Of a DNA stretch of 64,000 nucleotides, positions 13,801-26,709 are shown one piece after another (position 1 is the first letter of the stretch; the number at the start of each line of letters is the position of its first letter). The position numbers and the translations under genes are program-made. This DNA is from Hedera helix (taxonomy: Eukaryota; Streptophyta; Magnoliopsida; Apiales; Araliaceae), in the NCBI GenBank assembly GCA_947179155.2, contig OX359281.1, positions 39,724,967 to 39,788,966 of the forward strand, written 5' to 3'. The notes under the pieces are model-generated. The model was not told the origin of the DNA. It saw nothing but the letters and a program-made list of their open reading frames with translations, and made no database searches.

Positions 13801-13819
13801 TAAGTTATTCCTTCCATTC

Positions 13820-14975
13820 AAGGGCGGATCCAGAGATTTTATCTAACAGGGACAGATTTTAACTATTTTTTTATACTTGATTTTAACTAATAACTAATTT
13901 TTTTTGTTGAAGTTAAATACATAAAATTTAAACTAATCATAATAATATTTACAAATTACAACACTATACTCTTAGACCCCCATAACTTAAAAATGTTCTA
14001 AGATAACTTCATTATCAATAATTTCAAATACATCATTTTCAATATAATTGGTTGATAAGGGCCCTTAAGCATATATACTCGACGAATACCATCTCTCTTG
14101 TTAGCATTATATCCTATTGTAGATGGTATTAATTCCGGATTAGAAACAAGTACCTCTTCTATATCGGATTTAACTTGAGATTGAGAATTGGTATTTTAAA
14201 ATGATTCTTAGATAGAAATTTTATTTGAGAGATTTTGAGTAGTTTCGTCCACTCAGATGGATTGTGATGTCGATGATTTAGTTTTGGAACATTTGAATTT
14301 TGTAAACATATCATGAATGCCTAAATCAATCAACTTATGATACAATTAACAATCCCAAATAAATCACTAATTTATACAAATTGTAACATAAATAAAATTT
14401 TAAAATACAAAAAATAAATATTCATAATCTAAACTAAAAAACTATCAAAATAAAAACATGAGTTAAGACTCAAGATATGATTTAGAAACTTACTTTCCAT
14501 AGTTCAATTTGAACGATTCTCCAAAAAATAAAATTTCAACCGTTCAATATTAATGTCTTCTCAAAATTGCAAACCAAATTTACTTCCTATATTCAAACAA
14601 AATCAATCCATAAATTAAAATTATGATTAGGACAAGTGTCTCAGAATGAAGCTAAAAGACCGAGTGGCCACTGCAAAGAAGACAGAAGAATTAAAATAAA
14701 TGAATAATTGATGGGATAAAAAAAGTGTTATATTTCTAATAATCACTAAGCATCTAATACAACCAATCATGTAGCCAAAATGAACCAAAGGCATAGAAAA
14801 TCAGTCATATAAAAACACCTATATTATATGAAAAATGTTAATAGTAAACTGAAATGTAGTCTACATTACCTCCCCTAAATTTGTTAAATTATATTTTTGC
14901 CCCTATAACTAAAATAAAAAAAATCAGTAGAAGCAGGTACCTCCCCTATCCCTTATGTACATCCGCCCCGGCCTC
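13820..14975 (-). mobile_element. hAT-superfamily DNA transposon relic with TTF-type transposase fragment
   Basis: The left end reads AGGGCGGATCCAGA and the right end, reverse-complemented, begins CCGGGGCGGATGT, giving a short terminal inverted repeat with core GGGCGGAT. Flanks CTTCCATT and CCTCCATC could be a degenerate 8-bp target duplication. On the minus strand between 14309 and 14050 a translated stretch starts MFTKFKCSKTKSS and ends NANKRDGIRRVYMLKGPYQP, the pattern found at the N-terminus of plant TTF-type/ZMYM1-like hAT transposases (family pattern NDRDxVRRAYLxKGPxQP). Stops interrupt the frame and the catalytic domain is missing, so this is a dead deletion derivative. Exact ends are approximate. 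Confidence 0.7.
14050..14309 (-). pseudogene. Broken TTF-type hAT transposase N-terminus
   Basis: Begins at ATG 14309-14307; an in-frame TGA comes about 20 codons later, after SSTSQSI. The best preserved block, EEVLVSNPELIPSTIGY followed by NANKRDGIRRVYMLKGPYQP, occupies about 14160-14050. No RNase-H-like catalytic or hAT dimerisation domain follows within the element. Confidence 0.65.
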
Positions 14976-14979
14976 CATC

Positions 14980-15770
14980 TCTTTGATCCTTCCTCCTTAC
15001 ATTAAGATAAATTATTGTAATAGTAGAATATTCGGGGGGGAAAAATAGAAGATTAGAATTTTAAATTTTTGATGAGATATTGAGCAAGAAAGAGTGGTTT
15101 GTAGGCATAATCATGGCATGGTTTTCAAAACTACTTGTGTGAGAGTAGTTGATCATGGTTTATAAAAATGATGGACTTTTGGCAAATACAAACTAGCAAG
15201 TGTTGTTTAGTGGCAAAATAAGGAGAAAGCTTACTGGAATTCCATAGTTCTATATATATCCCCACAACTTTGGCCAAAAAACAAAAAAGTAATAGTATTA
15301 AACTAGCTGTTGGATGTACGTGGGGTCCAATAGTTTCCTTCATCAGTGCACTTAACTGACCCACTTCCCTTAATCAAACAAACAAATCTCATATTCTTAT
15401 ACTCTCTCTGTCTCATTTGTCATAAGTGGGGCCTAAGTTGGAACAAATCTGTACTAGTATAAGTTGTAAAAACGGGATTCAAATCTATGCCGACAATAAT
15501 AGGGATACAAATAGTTGTATGGTGGTGATTACATTTCTCCGATGCCCAAACATTACTTCACTAGACTGGCTAGGCTTAGCTCCCTCACAGAGAGACGCTC
15601 TTTTTTTGTTTTCCTAAACCCCCACTTTGAAGATATATTAGTACACATAAACAGAAATAAATTTCATAATAACGACGGAGATATACAAATTAACTAAATA
15701 ACTGCTGAGAATCGAAACTGAACCTAATAGTTAAATAATGCAATCTTTCAAGTAAAATGGCTTCACGCGA
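14980..15770. other. AT-rich spacer without recognised content
   Basis: No assignable coding frame. Frames near 15131-15617 have no family resemblance. Confidence 0.5.
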
Positions 15771-15787
15771 TATTATTTTCACTAGAA

Positions 15788-16190
15788 TTATATTTGTTTG
15801 CAAGGATTATTATAATACCGGAATTATAATTTTAATGCATGAATTATAATTTCAAGATTATATTTATTTGAAATAATTACACTTAAAATAAAACTATTAA
15901 TCTTATAAATGACTTATTTGTTTTTAGATTTGAACTTGAGATTATTAATCTAGAGATTATAAAATGACTTAATAGTCTTGAAATTATAATCTCTGATTGA
16001 ACATGATATTAAATAATCTTTCATATTAAATTATTTTATAGTCCCTGAATTAATAGTCCTCAAGTCCTAATTTAAAAACAAACAAGACAAATATAGAATT
16101 AATAACCTTATTTTAAGTGTAATCCTTGCAAATAAACATAATCTTGAAATTATAATTCATACTTTGAGATTATAACCCTTACTAACAAAC
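15788..16190. mobile_element. Fold-back MITE, about 400 bp
   Basis: The two halves are long inverted repeats. The left outer end TATTTGTTTGCAAGGATTAT pairs with the reverse complement of the right outer end (ATGTTTGTTAGTAAGGGTTAT). Further in, GAATTATAATTTCAAGATTA occurs in both arms, followed in both by TTACACTTAAAATAA. ACTAG lies just outside both ends, a possible short target duplication. No coding capacity. Confidence 0.65.
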
Positions 16191-16199
16191 ATGGACTAG

Positions 16200-18750
16200 A
16201 GGTATCAATCCGTATCAGATATTGATAACTATTTTTTTATTAAGGAAATAAAATATACTCGAAGCATCTAGAAATGAAATAATTTATTAATTCTTATCTA
16301 ATCAATTCGTATTTTCTAACTTTATAGTGATCAGAATATGAATATGATATTTCTTTTAAATTACAAATGAATAAATAAATAAAAAAGAATGAAAAAGTTC
16401 AACCATGGGAATTCCTTTTAACATCTAAAAAGTTTAAAAGAGTTTCGGTTAGAGTCCTATACTAAAGTATTTTCAGAGACCGTTAAATGAGGTCTATAAA
16501 CCTTTTGTAGACTCTTGTTGTATCTGCCCTGTATGCATCAACCATGGGAGACTCTAAAGTGACACAGTTGGTAGTATAATGGGTTCAACCATGATAACAT
16601 ACTTCCTCTTTTTCATTATTATATACCACATTCAAAATATAATCACATATATTAAAAAATTTCATTAATATTAATATTAAATAATTAATATTAATTTAAA
16701 ATATTATTATTATCCGTACACTAATTAATTACTTTTTTCTCTCTCAATTACATTTTTTAGGGGTAAAATAAAAAAAATATTATATTTTATTTTTGATATA
16801 TGTAAAGTGTCTTATATTATGGAGAAAAAATTCTTCTGAAACTTCATATATAATCTTGATGAAATTTTTAAGCGAAAAATAAAAAAAGATAATATTTTTT
16901 AAAAATATATATAAAGCATCTTATGTTATGGAAAAAAAAAACTTCTAAAATGACATATAATCAAAATGAATTAGTAATAATAATGCATCAAATTGAATGC
17001 CACTGACTTCTTTTAAGATATATATAAAGAATTTAAAGGAAAAAAACATATTATAGCATACTATACTTGAGCGTTATTATAAGTATTTTTCATTTATGTC
17101 GCAAGCTTTAGAATGATGCATGAACAGTACTACACTCCCTCTGACACACAACAAAGCCTAATTACATATAAAATAAAACAATATACTCAAGTTTGTTATT
17201 ATAATTTTATTATTACTTTATTACTATTTAATTAGTAATTTATTATATTATTTTTAAGAGTAAATATAGAACAAAAATACATTGTATTTTTAATATTTGT
17301 AAAATCTACAAATGGGACCTCTTCACATGAAAGGGAGGAGCATGACACCCTGACGACTTATAGTCGGCCAATTAATCCGTCTCTATAAGTATATAAATAT
17401 ATACTGAAAACTTAGTATTAGTGTACGAGGCATGAAATGAATACGAACTTTCACAATAATAACAAATGAATTTAATAAGGCCATCTGCTTGCGGATTTTA
17501 GACTCGATTGTACTGATTTCTTTGTAACAACTTGGGAATTGAACCGTCCATTCAATTATTTAATTTTATATGAACAAGTCTTTAAGTACATAAACTTTGT
17601 GCATAAATTATATTCAAATTATTTAAAAGTAGTGTCTGACACGAAAATTCTTGTCAGATTTTACTTTTTAATAATTTAGATAAAAATTTTATTTAAATTT
17701 ATATAAAAAATTTGTGTTTATAAACTTATCCATTCTATACCTGCATAGAGGGAGAGAAAGAGGGAGTACTTGTTTGCACCTCCTGATGTAATGAACAGCC
17801 CTTCGTTAAAAATGACAAGTCTTTTTCTCTTTCTCATAACCATTTTAAGGAATCAGAAAGTCCCACACAGACGTGTACTTCTTCTACTACTACTACTTGA
17901 AACCTAACCGTGTGAATGACATTTTAGCTAAACTTCATCTTTTCTCCCCATTTGAAACCAATCCCACCTCCACTGATGAAGACTTTGCTTTCTTCATGGC
18001 ATTCTCGTTATCAGTTCAGATGCATACCGATTCGATTTTCCGACACCTGCATATGAATGATGATCAATGATCCATATATGGCTAACTTAACTTGCTAGCT
18101 GGTACATTGTGCAACATTATATCGTACGCTTTGTCATAAGGTTGCAATGTGAATCTTCAAGTCAATCGTACTACATACTAAATTTTCTGAATGTTGTTAC
18201 ATCAAACTTTCACATTCATCATTTGCCCCAACTCGGCAATCGGATAATTAGCTTGTTCATAATTATCCAAAAAAATGGACGAAAGCTTTCAGAACAGAAA
18301 AGGGAACTCGGGAAGAATCATCATTCATTCTGATGAGACAAACATCCATGTTCCTATTTACAATTCACACTGAAATTATGCTGCTGGTGGAACTTTATTT
18401 TCTAACACAGCACATAGATACTGTACATTTGTATAATATTAAATAGAACAGAAGCAAAAAAAATTAGATTTTATACGGATTGACCGGAAATAATTTAGTA
18501 AATCAGAGTTCAGAATTTATAAGAAAATAGAGCTATAGTCAACCAATGGGAGACTGACACATGGGGGTAAAAACATTGAATTTAAGCAACCGTAGCAATT
18601 TTGTCAAAAAAACTCGAGTAACCTCCTCACTGTTTGAACTTTAAATGTAACCTGGGGGAGATTTGACATACAAGAATCAACTTGATAAATTCAAGCAGCA
18701 TGACAATTTAAAAAATAAGCACATTAAACACATGTAATGTATTATAAATT
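16200..18750. other. AT-rich spacer between the MITE and the CysRS gene
   Basis: No coding frame assigned. Near 16770-16990 related short blocks recur (TATATGTAAAGTGTCTTAT and ATATATAAAGCATCTTATGT with similar followers), suggesting an old local duplication. Confidence 0.5.
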
Positions 18751-18751
18751 T

Positions 18752-18872
18752 AGAGAATTGTTATTTTCACAAGTAAAAGTTTCCTCTCACATGAGTGTGA
18801 GACACATTTAATATTCATGTGAGAAAAAACTTGTAAAACTATTAATTTTACTCGTGAAAATATCAATTCTCT
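18752..18872. mobile_element. Small fold-back MITE downstream of CysRS
   Basis: The ends AGAGAATTGTTATTTTCACAAGTAAAA and its partner form an imperfect terminal inverted repeat of about 27 bp, with further pairing inside (CTCTCACATGAGTG against CACATTTAATATTCATGTGAGA). About 121 bp, non-coding. No clear target duplication. Confidence 0.6.
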
Positions 18873-19182
18873 CGAGTTTAAACAATATTCCAGATAACAA
18901 GACCTCCAAGACAACAAGTAGAGAAATAGAATCTCTAAACCCAATGCTGTTCTCATAAGAGGGCAGCACATTGACATAAAAAGGGGTGATCTAAAACATA
19001 TATCAACAAGGCTCACAACCCAACAAGGGTCGAAAATTCTTGAAGTTGTGAAACCTGTCTACAAATGTTACAAGTATTAAACCATGACTGCTAAAATGAA
19101 TTTTGCAAGTAAATTAATAACTTGAAAAAGGAAATAGTATAATCATCCAAAAATGGGTCTGTTCACCGTCAAGTGACTGGTG

Positions 19183-19358
19183 GTGCCTGCTGTTCTCTCT
19201 CAGCCTCCACACATGCTTTGCTTGTTCATGTAGCATACTCGAGGCTGTTCTTGCTGAACTGTCACCGACTGTGCCTGCTATTCGTTCTCAGCTTCCACAG
19301 ATGGCTTTGCTTGTTCTGGCCCACATGGCTGTTCTTGTTGAACTGGCACACATGGCCT
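19183..19358. repeat. 88-bp tandem duplication across the CysRS stop codon
   Basis: GTGCCTGCTGTTCTCTCTCA at 19183 recurs as GTGCCTGCTATTCGTTCTCA at 19271, and similarity continues through GGCTGTTCTTGCTGAACTG against GGCTGTTCTTGTTGAACTGG. The offset is exactly 88 bp. The copy at 19271 onward encodes the end of CysRS (stop at 19280-19278); the other lies in the 3' UTR and does not keep the frame. Confidence 0.75.
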
Positions 19359-22300
19359 CCAAACTGTTTCATTGCCCACATCCATTAGCGCAATGCCTTT
19401 GGCAGCCAAATCACTCCTGATTTTATCTCCTTTAGAAAAATCTTTGCTTTTCCTTGCCAATGCTCTTTCCTTAATCCGACTCTCTATGTAATCATCTTCG
19501 ATACCTGACCTCTTTAATGCTTTGGTTTTCAATTTTCCCAGAACCTGTTCAATAAAACCGTGCAAAATTTGATTAGATTCATCTTCCCAACAAGATTATT
19601 CTCAAATAAAATTGTATAAATATGGTAACAATGCTTGTAGCACCTCAGAATAACCTAAACTGGAGAGCAAACCCAAAATGTCCAAAGCATCCCTGACTTC
19701 TTTCTCCAACTCAATAAGGGATTGTATAACTGATAATTGTTTTTGTCTTTGTTGCTTCTTCTGGATATCATGAAAACAACAGATCTTCTCAGTTCCATCA
19801 GAGAAATGCACACACGCACACAAATAAACACAAAGGTTCAAACCAATCCAAATGGGTACCTTAAGCAGGCTCAAGGAACTATTCATTAATTTCAAGGCTT
19901 CTGGCAGACCAGAATTCAATATGGAAAATGTATGCAAGTCATCTGACATTTTCTTAACATCATTTCGCAGGTTACGGATGCATTCTTGGGCAGCATCAGT
20001 AATGCGAACTGTTTTTCCTCTTGGTTCAGCTAACTCACTTGCACTTCCTTCCCGAAATACAGACAAAGCATCTTCACAATCTTGCAACGTCTATCAATCA
20101 CATAAAAATGCAATGTATTCATCAGAAAGTGTTATTTTCTTCAAGTGTCCTTTCTTCAAGTGTCCATAAGCAGTGACATCATGGGATGAGAAAAATCAGA
20201 TAAAACATGCAGCATATCAAATTGTAAAAGCAAAGGATAATACTAGCTTGGAATCCAATTGCTCTTCAAACATGATTATGTACTACCTGATATATACGAT
20301 AAACAGCCTCTGATGCAATTTCTATCAGTGAAATTGAATAATTGACAGGAGATCGATAGTGTGTTCCCAACAAGAAATGCCTCAAAGCCAGTGGGTGGTA
20401 CAGTTCAGTAACCTATAACAAGAGAAGAGTGAATAATGCATCCAGAATATTCTCCATGGTTGCACACAAATTATTAACCAATAATGTGAAAAAACAATTA
20501 GAAAACTGGCATGGCTTACATTGCGAATGGTGAAGAAGTTCCCTTTTGATTTTGCCATTTTCTCATCATTTGTGGTAACAAACCCGTTATGCATCCAATA
20601 ACTCACATTGCTCTCTGGGCAGGCAGCACAACTTTGAGCAATCTCATTTTCGTGGTGTGGAAAGATCAAATCCATCCCACCACCATGAATGTCAAATGAG
20701 GGTGTCAGATACTGAGCACTCATTGCACTGCATTCTATGTGCCATCCTGGTCTTCCAGGACCCCAAGGGCTATCCCAACTTGGCTCACCGTCCTTTGCAG
20801 CCTGAAACAAGTAAACATACCTATGTGAACCTTCTGACCAAACATTACCATACGGATGAAGGAAAACGGAGAAAAAGAACCAACCTTCCACAGAGCAAAA
20901 TCAGCAGGATTTCGTTTTCTTGAATCAACAGCAACCCGTTCACCGGATCTATTGTCTCCCAGCTTCCGTCCAGATAACCGGCCATAACTTGGGGAAGCAT
21001 CAACAGAGAAGTAAACATCCCCGTCAACTCTATAAGCACAACCATTACTTTCTATCTGCACATGACTCCAAGATTTAATTTTAATTTACAGGTAAACTGT
21101 AATAGAAAAGGAAAAACAGTAATAACCCAATATACATGATGTATACAGAAAGAAATCCTCTACTATCAAGCTATACTAGCGGCAAAAAACAATGTCACAA
21201 GAAAACCATATACACATTCTACCAAAAGAGCTACTATCCCAAATCAAAAGCTCCAAAGTATCAAATGAAACTACTGAGACCAGAGACACATTTTGAAGCC
21301 AGCTCAACGTCAACTGGACCTTAATAGAAACAAAAGATCCTTGATGTAGGACAGATTTATAAAAGGTTTTGAAGTATAGATCAAGATGAGAAATAAGGGT
21401 GATAGGTAACCTATCCACACATGTAATGGGTACGAGCACACACAAACAAAGCATAATGCTTTAAACTCAATTCATAATTGAAGTCTGAAAAATAATGAAG
21501 AGTACAATGCATAAATAAAAAACGTAAACTTGGAGAATAGGTCAAAAAAAGGAAACTACTACAAACAATACTTGACTACTATCTTTAGACTTCTAGAATA
21601 TTCTACTTCTACGGTAATCCATACCACAATAAGTAACGTTTCCATTCCTGATTTTGTTCCACATGCCGCATCGAACGACAATTTAGGTAACATTGGAACA
21701 ACTACTCAAGAGAATAAAGTTTCAAACAGAAAACACCTTGTTGCAGAATTCTCGCCACCTAATAGCATCCATGTCTATGCCCGGTAAAGGAGCACAAGGC
21801 TCAACCTTTCCTTTTATAGTGTGTATATCTCAACCTATTTTGCAGTATATTATATATCCTCCCACACCACCACTTAAAGAAACCAAAAGAAAATCCCAAA
21901 TAAATGTGTTATTATTGTCCATGAGTACATCAGCATACATGTGTTACTATTGTCCACGGACCATGTGTATTAGAACACCTGGGCATGCATTTGTCTTCAA
22001 GAGAGAGAGAGAAAGATGCCTCATAACTGAAATATCAAAAATTAGGAAGAAATAATATGAGGAACGCACCTGAGATATCATATCTTTGATCTGTTCCATG
22101 TGATCAGAAACACGTGGCTGTTGGGTAGGGGGTAGACACTGAAGATCAGCCATGTCATCTAAGAATTCTTGGCAAAACTGGGCACTCAAAGATATGGGAT
22201 CCACCCCACGCTCATTTGCTCTTTTAATGATCTGCGGAGGTTCAAAATTTGCAACAAAACATAAACCTTTTAATATGACACGAACACATATCAAGCAAAG

Positions 22301-25300
22301 AGAATGTTCCACAATTCACAATAATAAATGTGATGTCCACGTCAATGGCTTAATTTCGATTGAATTTGCAGTAGTTCAAAAGATTGGAATTATAAACTAC
22401 TAAACTTATCCAAAGAAATTATTATATTTAATATACAGGTCCAGGAGGCTTTTACTTTCAAGGTAGGATTAGTATTGCATGCAACAACATCAAAAAATAT
22501 CATAGCTAAAACTATATCCTATTAACCCTTAAGATCCAACGCATGTCATATTAATGTTAACATAAGTGGACAATTATACTTTCCCTCAGTGTCATCACTC
22601 ACATTGCTTAAGGTTTCATGTCATATTGAAACATTATAAAACAAAATCAAACATTACAGAACCAAGTCTGCTCATTACCCATCACTAAACATTTGGGAAA
22701 TGCTTTTTAATCTTGTCCTCAGATTTTCCCATCTCCTTAATATCTATTCCCCAAAAATATGGTGCAGGTGGAAAATCTCCGAGATGATTAACCCTGGAGG
22801 GCCTGGAGTTTTGGGCAAGTATATGCTTTTATTAACTATTTGATTGATTGAATCATCTGAAGTGAAAGGATATTGAAAGATAATGACAATTATATCAATA
22901 ATATACTTGCACACACACACACACATGTAGATGGGCACTCTAGTCTTAGTGGTTCCTTACTATTGCTTTAAATTTATGAACTTGAACTGTATATACTACA
23001 TTTATTCAATTCACTGAATTCACAGCTATCACTAAAAATGTTCAAACTTTGTCACCTAAAACATTGGTCAAACAACATGAAACAAATAATTTCAATCTTC
23101 CCCTACATAGTATTCAAAATTTTCATAGACTGGAGGAGAATCTTCACAAGGGGAAGTAGCATACATTAGTTGCTAGGGATGTCCTGTGAACCCCAAGATA
23201 AAGGAATAGATTGGGTAGCACAACAGAACCATATGTGGGTTTCACAGATGATCCTTCCAAGTCAAAAAGTGTCAATGACCTTGAAGAAGATCAATAAGTT
23301 ACGTCAATGACCTCGAAGATCAATAAGTTATCTAAATTTAATTAAAGAAGAAACAAACATTAGATTGTAATTAAATCATATTACTACATTCAAAAGCTAG
23401 AAGCTAGAAATACATCATTAGGTAGTGCATAAATAATTAAGAATCTCAAACACTACAACTTCCCATTTAAATCAGTTCAAGTTTAAAGTCAATATTCTCT
23501 TCATGATAATATAACTAAGTTGTGAGTCTTGTGAAAAGTTCTAAGCTACGAGGAGTCTGCCTTGCAGAGTAATGGGAGTATTCAATTTCTATATAATTAC
23601 GACTATTTTCAAAAATATTAAAAAATATTTTCTAGGAGATTTATTAACATGGTATTCTCCAAATGCATATAAAATAAAAAAAGACCATTCTCTATTTAAA
23701 AATCTAATCTAACCAAGGTGGCCTAAATAACTTCTAGGCTTGGCATGTAGAATAATTAATTGTCGCAAAATTTCATACAAGCAATTAGAAATGTTGATAA
23801 CCTTGCCACCTTAGGAATGAAAAAGCAATTCCTACAACATAACAAATATCTGAAAAGGCTATACATAATGCATTAACCTTCTCACCTTGTCATCAACGTC
23901 AGTAAAATTCCGAACATATACAACTTCATAGCCCAAATGATTTAAATACCTGCATTAGTCCAGTTTGTGATAATCTTGACAAGAATGCAGAAAAATTATT
24001 TTAAAATTCTATAAATGAAGCCAAAAAAAAAAATGATGAAGATGAACACAATTTTGTTCAAGTAAAAATGATTAGCACAATTAACAACTAAAATCAAATC
24101 CCTAATGCTTGATTAAGATTGAAAGCAAATGCATGCAAATTTGTAAACTTTATGGCATGAGATGTTTATCTAAAACTCTACATGATTTTTTACAATTAAC
24201 TTCATGGACCAATTAATTAAAACCACAGCACTTCACGACATTCTGGGGCATCTGACACCAGGTCTGAGATTTGAGATTAAACATTAACAAACACGTATTG
24301 GGAAAAAATGTTGCAAACAATCAAATTAATAATTTCAAGATGTGGTAAACTGCTACTTACCAAAAATCTGATAAAATAAAATTTCAAGATGTTTTTATAT
24401 CACAGTAAGAGTGGTTGTTAAAACTTTTCAGTTATGAATTAGTCAGTCGAGTTAATATTTATACTACCCATAACCAACAAGTAAAATAACCTTTGATAAG
24501 CCAACAGTTAATTTCTTAGATTGGAAAGGTTTTTTAACCACATAGCACTAATGCATTTGCTTGGGTATTTTAAAATGAAACCGGCATGCAGCCAAAAATG
24601 AAGCTGGGAACCATAGTGTGGTAATCCCAATCCCTCAATGAAAGGCTCTATTGATTCAACGGTCACTACTCTTGTTATTTCCCATTCAATCAATTTGTAG
24701 CTGTATTCTATGGTAAATGAGTATTTAAGATGAAGATCTCATTTATAATGTTAAAAAAGTCGTTATGCAGATGTACAGATAATTAATAGATATCTTAGTA
24801 TCTCATACTTACAACTGTGGGTTATTTTCTCCTCATTTGTCTTCAATTCTTTCCCCATTAAACTTACAAACAACACAAACTGAGACAAAGAGAATCAATT
24901 TCTCCCCCATTTGTCTTCTTTTCTCTCCAAATTTAAGTCCTACGCAAGGTATAAGTTCAATAATCAGTCTCATGCAAAATTGTAATATTTCTTTTCCCCT
25001 CCTTGTTCTCCAAGTTCACAAGGAACTCAATTTCATAGCAAATAGATTGTCACCAGGAATACTCAATATGTTGAGCAATTGCTTGAAGCACTTACACTAG
25101 TAGAGCTAATGGAGATAAAGTTTTCTTATGTAAATTAATAAGTATCTGGTAAATAATTTTCAAAAGCACTTTATCTGAAAATTTTTGGTAAGGTTTTAAG
25201 CTTAAATGTAAACGCAATTCTGAAAGCACTAAATTTTACTTTCTCCAAAGTGTTCTTTTACAGCCAGAACCTCTACATTTGAAAACACGTTTTATAGGTT

Positions 25301-25782
25301 ACCAAACTCTCCCAAACCCAATTTTGGAAATTCTCAAATTAGAAGTATTTTTAGCCTAGGGTACTGCTCCGGCCACTCCTGGCATGGGGTCTAATTTTTG
25401 TCACCAAAAAAAATTTAAAAAGTTTCCATTTTGATGTAGTCATTCACCTTCCCAACTATCAAGATCACGCACAGAAAGAGAATACATTATTTCCAGTAAT
25501 AAACAAACAATTCAGTTCATCAGCATTACTAAAAATCCCATCACAAGTAAAATTCGTGAAAAAAGAATAACAAAGATTGCTACATAATAAATCTCAGAGA
25601 GAGTAAGACCTGTAAAGAATATCAAAGGCGACGTAAGCACGAGCATGGCCGATATGACTGAAGTCATAGGCGGTAACGCCGCAGACATACATCCCAACCT
25701 TGCCGGGAACTTTGGGCTTAAAGACCTCCTTCTGCTTCGTTAAACTGTTGTACACCAGAAATTCCTCTTGTTCTCTCTCCAT
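19278..25782 (-). CDS. Cysteinyl-tRNA synthetase (EC 6.1.1.16), probably cytosolic
   Basis: Class I enzyme that charges tRNA-Cys. Nine exons (minus strand): 25782-25610, 23949-23886, 22231-22070, 21055-20885, 20801-20520, 20412-20287, 20090-19860, 19760-19644, 19544-19278; total 1593 nt, 530 residues, all phases consistent. The HIGH signature is at residues 43-46 (FSHIGHARAY) and KMAKS at 271-275 serves as KMSKS. Predicted zinc ligands Cys34, Cys214, His239 and Glu243 have the spacing of E. coli Cys28, Cys209, His234 and Glu238. The helical anticodon region follows (VTELYHPLALRHFL to the C-terminus), then a Gln/Glu/Pro-rich tail. The protein starts almost directly at the catalytic fold with no transit peptide, so I infer the cytosolic form; plant organellar CysRS has an N-terminal extension. 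Introns 1 and 2 are about 1.65 kb each. The tail was reshaped by a tandem duplication. Confidence 0.95.
22900..22926. repeat. (CA)n microsatellite in CysRS intron 2
   Basis: A CA tract of about nine units. The surrounding intron (22232-23885) shows no other recognisable element. Confidence 0.85.
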
Positions 25783-25838
25783 TTTTATAAAATCACTTGA
25801 TCTCTCTATTCAATTGTTACTGTTTGTAGCGGAAACCA

Positions 25839-25847
25839 AAACCCTAA
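25839..25847 (-). promoter_or_regulatory. Telo-box upstream of CysRS
   Basis: AAACCCTAA on the + strand (TTAGGGTTT on the gene strand) about 60 bp upstream of the ATG. Telo-boxes are typical of plant promoters for translation-machinery genes. A weak TATA-like AAATATATAC lies just upstream at 25867-25858. Confidence 0.6.
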
Positions 25848-25929
25848 CCCTGTCCCTGTATATATTTGCGTATGTATCTCCTCTGTATACGAGTGTAAAA
25901 GAACTGAAAATCGTGAAATAGCGTATTTG

Positions 25930-26517
25930 GGGATACGTTATAGTCCTTACTTTCCTTTCATTTCCTTTTTAAAAAAATAAATATTAATTTACATTAAAAT
26001 TACTTTTTCTAAAAGAAGTTATTTTTAGAATCCAAAGGAAATGATACTTCCTGCACCCGAAAAACGGAAAAAGTCGTTGGCTCATATTTTGGTTCTTTGT
26101 GCCGACCGGTCAACACTTCAGACCAGATGTTTCTTTTTCTTTTTCGTTGTTGTCGATCGATTTTTCATAATAATGATTTATGTTTTTCCTGGATTGAAAC
26201 ACTTTACGAGTTTTGTCGGCATTCTAATTCAACCAATTAATATCATGCATAAATTTATAAATGTATTATTTTTAAACATGGTAACAATTAAAAAGGAAAG
26301 AAATATAGGAAGGCAAAACGTGTACAAACTATTTTATAAGGAAAATTTATTAAATTAATATAATATTATTAATTTATCATTATTATTTTTACCATCATAC
26401 AACTATTAAATTTTTAATTAATAAAAAAAAACTTTAGTTTTATACTAATTAAAAGTGATGGAGTTTCGAATTAGAGTCCGCCACCAATGCGGTTTAAGTT
26501 GAAGTGAGCCGTGAGGA
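25930..26517. other. Intergenic AT-rich DNA upstream of CysRS
   Basis: No gene recognised. An open frame from 26041 has no family resemblance. Confidence 0.45.
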
Positions 26518-26709
26518 TTAAAATAAGAGTGATTCTACACTTACTCTTATTTTTGACCCACTAGCCTTACCCATGAATAAGACAAAGAAATATGGTCCTA
26601 CTTTATTTGCAAAATACAAATAAAGTGGGACTATATTCTTTCGTCTTTTTTGTAGGTAAGTCTAACTAGTATTTTTTGTGAGTAAGTCTAGAATTATTCT
26701 TAAAATAAG
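26518..26709. mobile_element. Fold-back MITE with perfect 10-bp target duplication
   Basis: TTAAAATAAG occurs at 26518-26527 and again at 26700-26709. Between them 172 bp fold almost completely on themselves: AGTGATTCTACACTTACTC pairs with the right end GAGTAAGTCTAGAATTATTC, and CCTACTTTATTTG at the centre pairs with CAAATAAAGTGGG around a seven-base loop. Non-coding. Duplications of 9-11 bp are typical of Mutator-like elements, so a Mutator-type MITE is the best guess. Confidence 0.8.

Noticed and set aside
16850..16865. miR172-like word AATCTTGATGA
   Set aside because: Only 11 bases match and no foldback precursor surrounds it.
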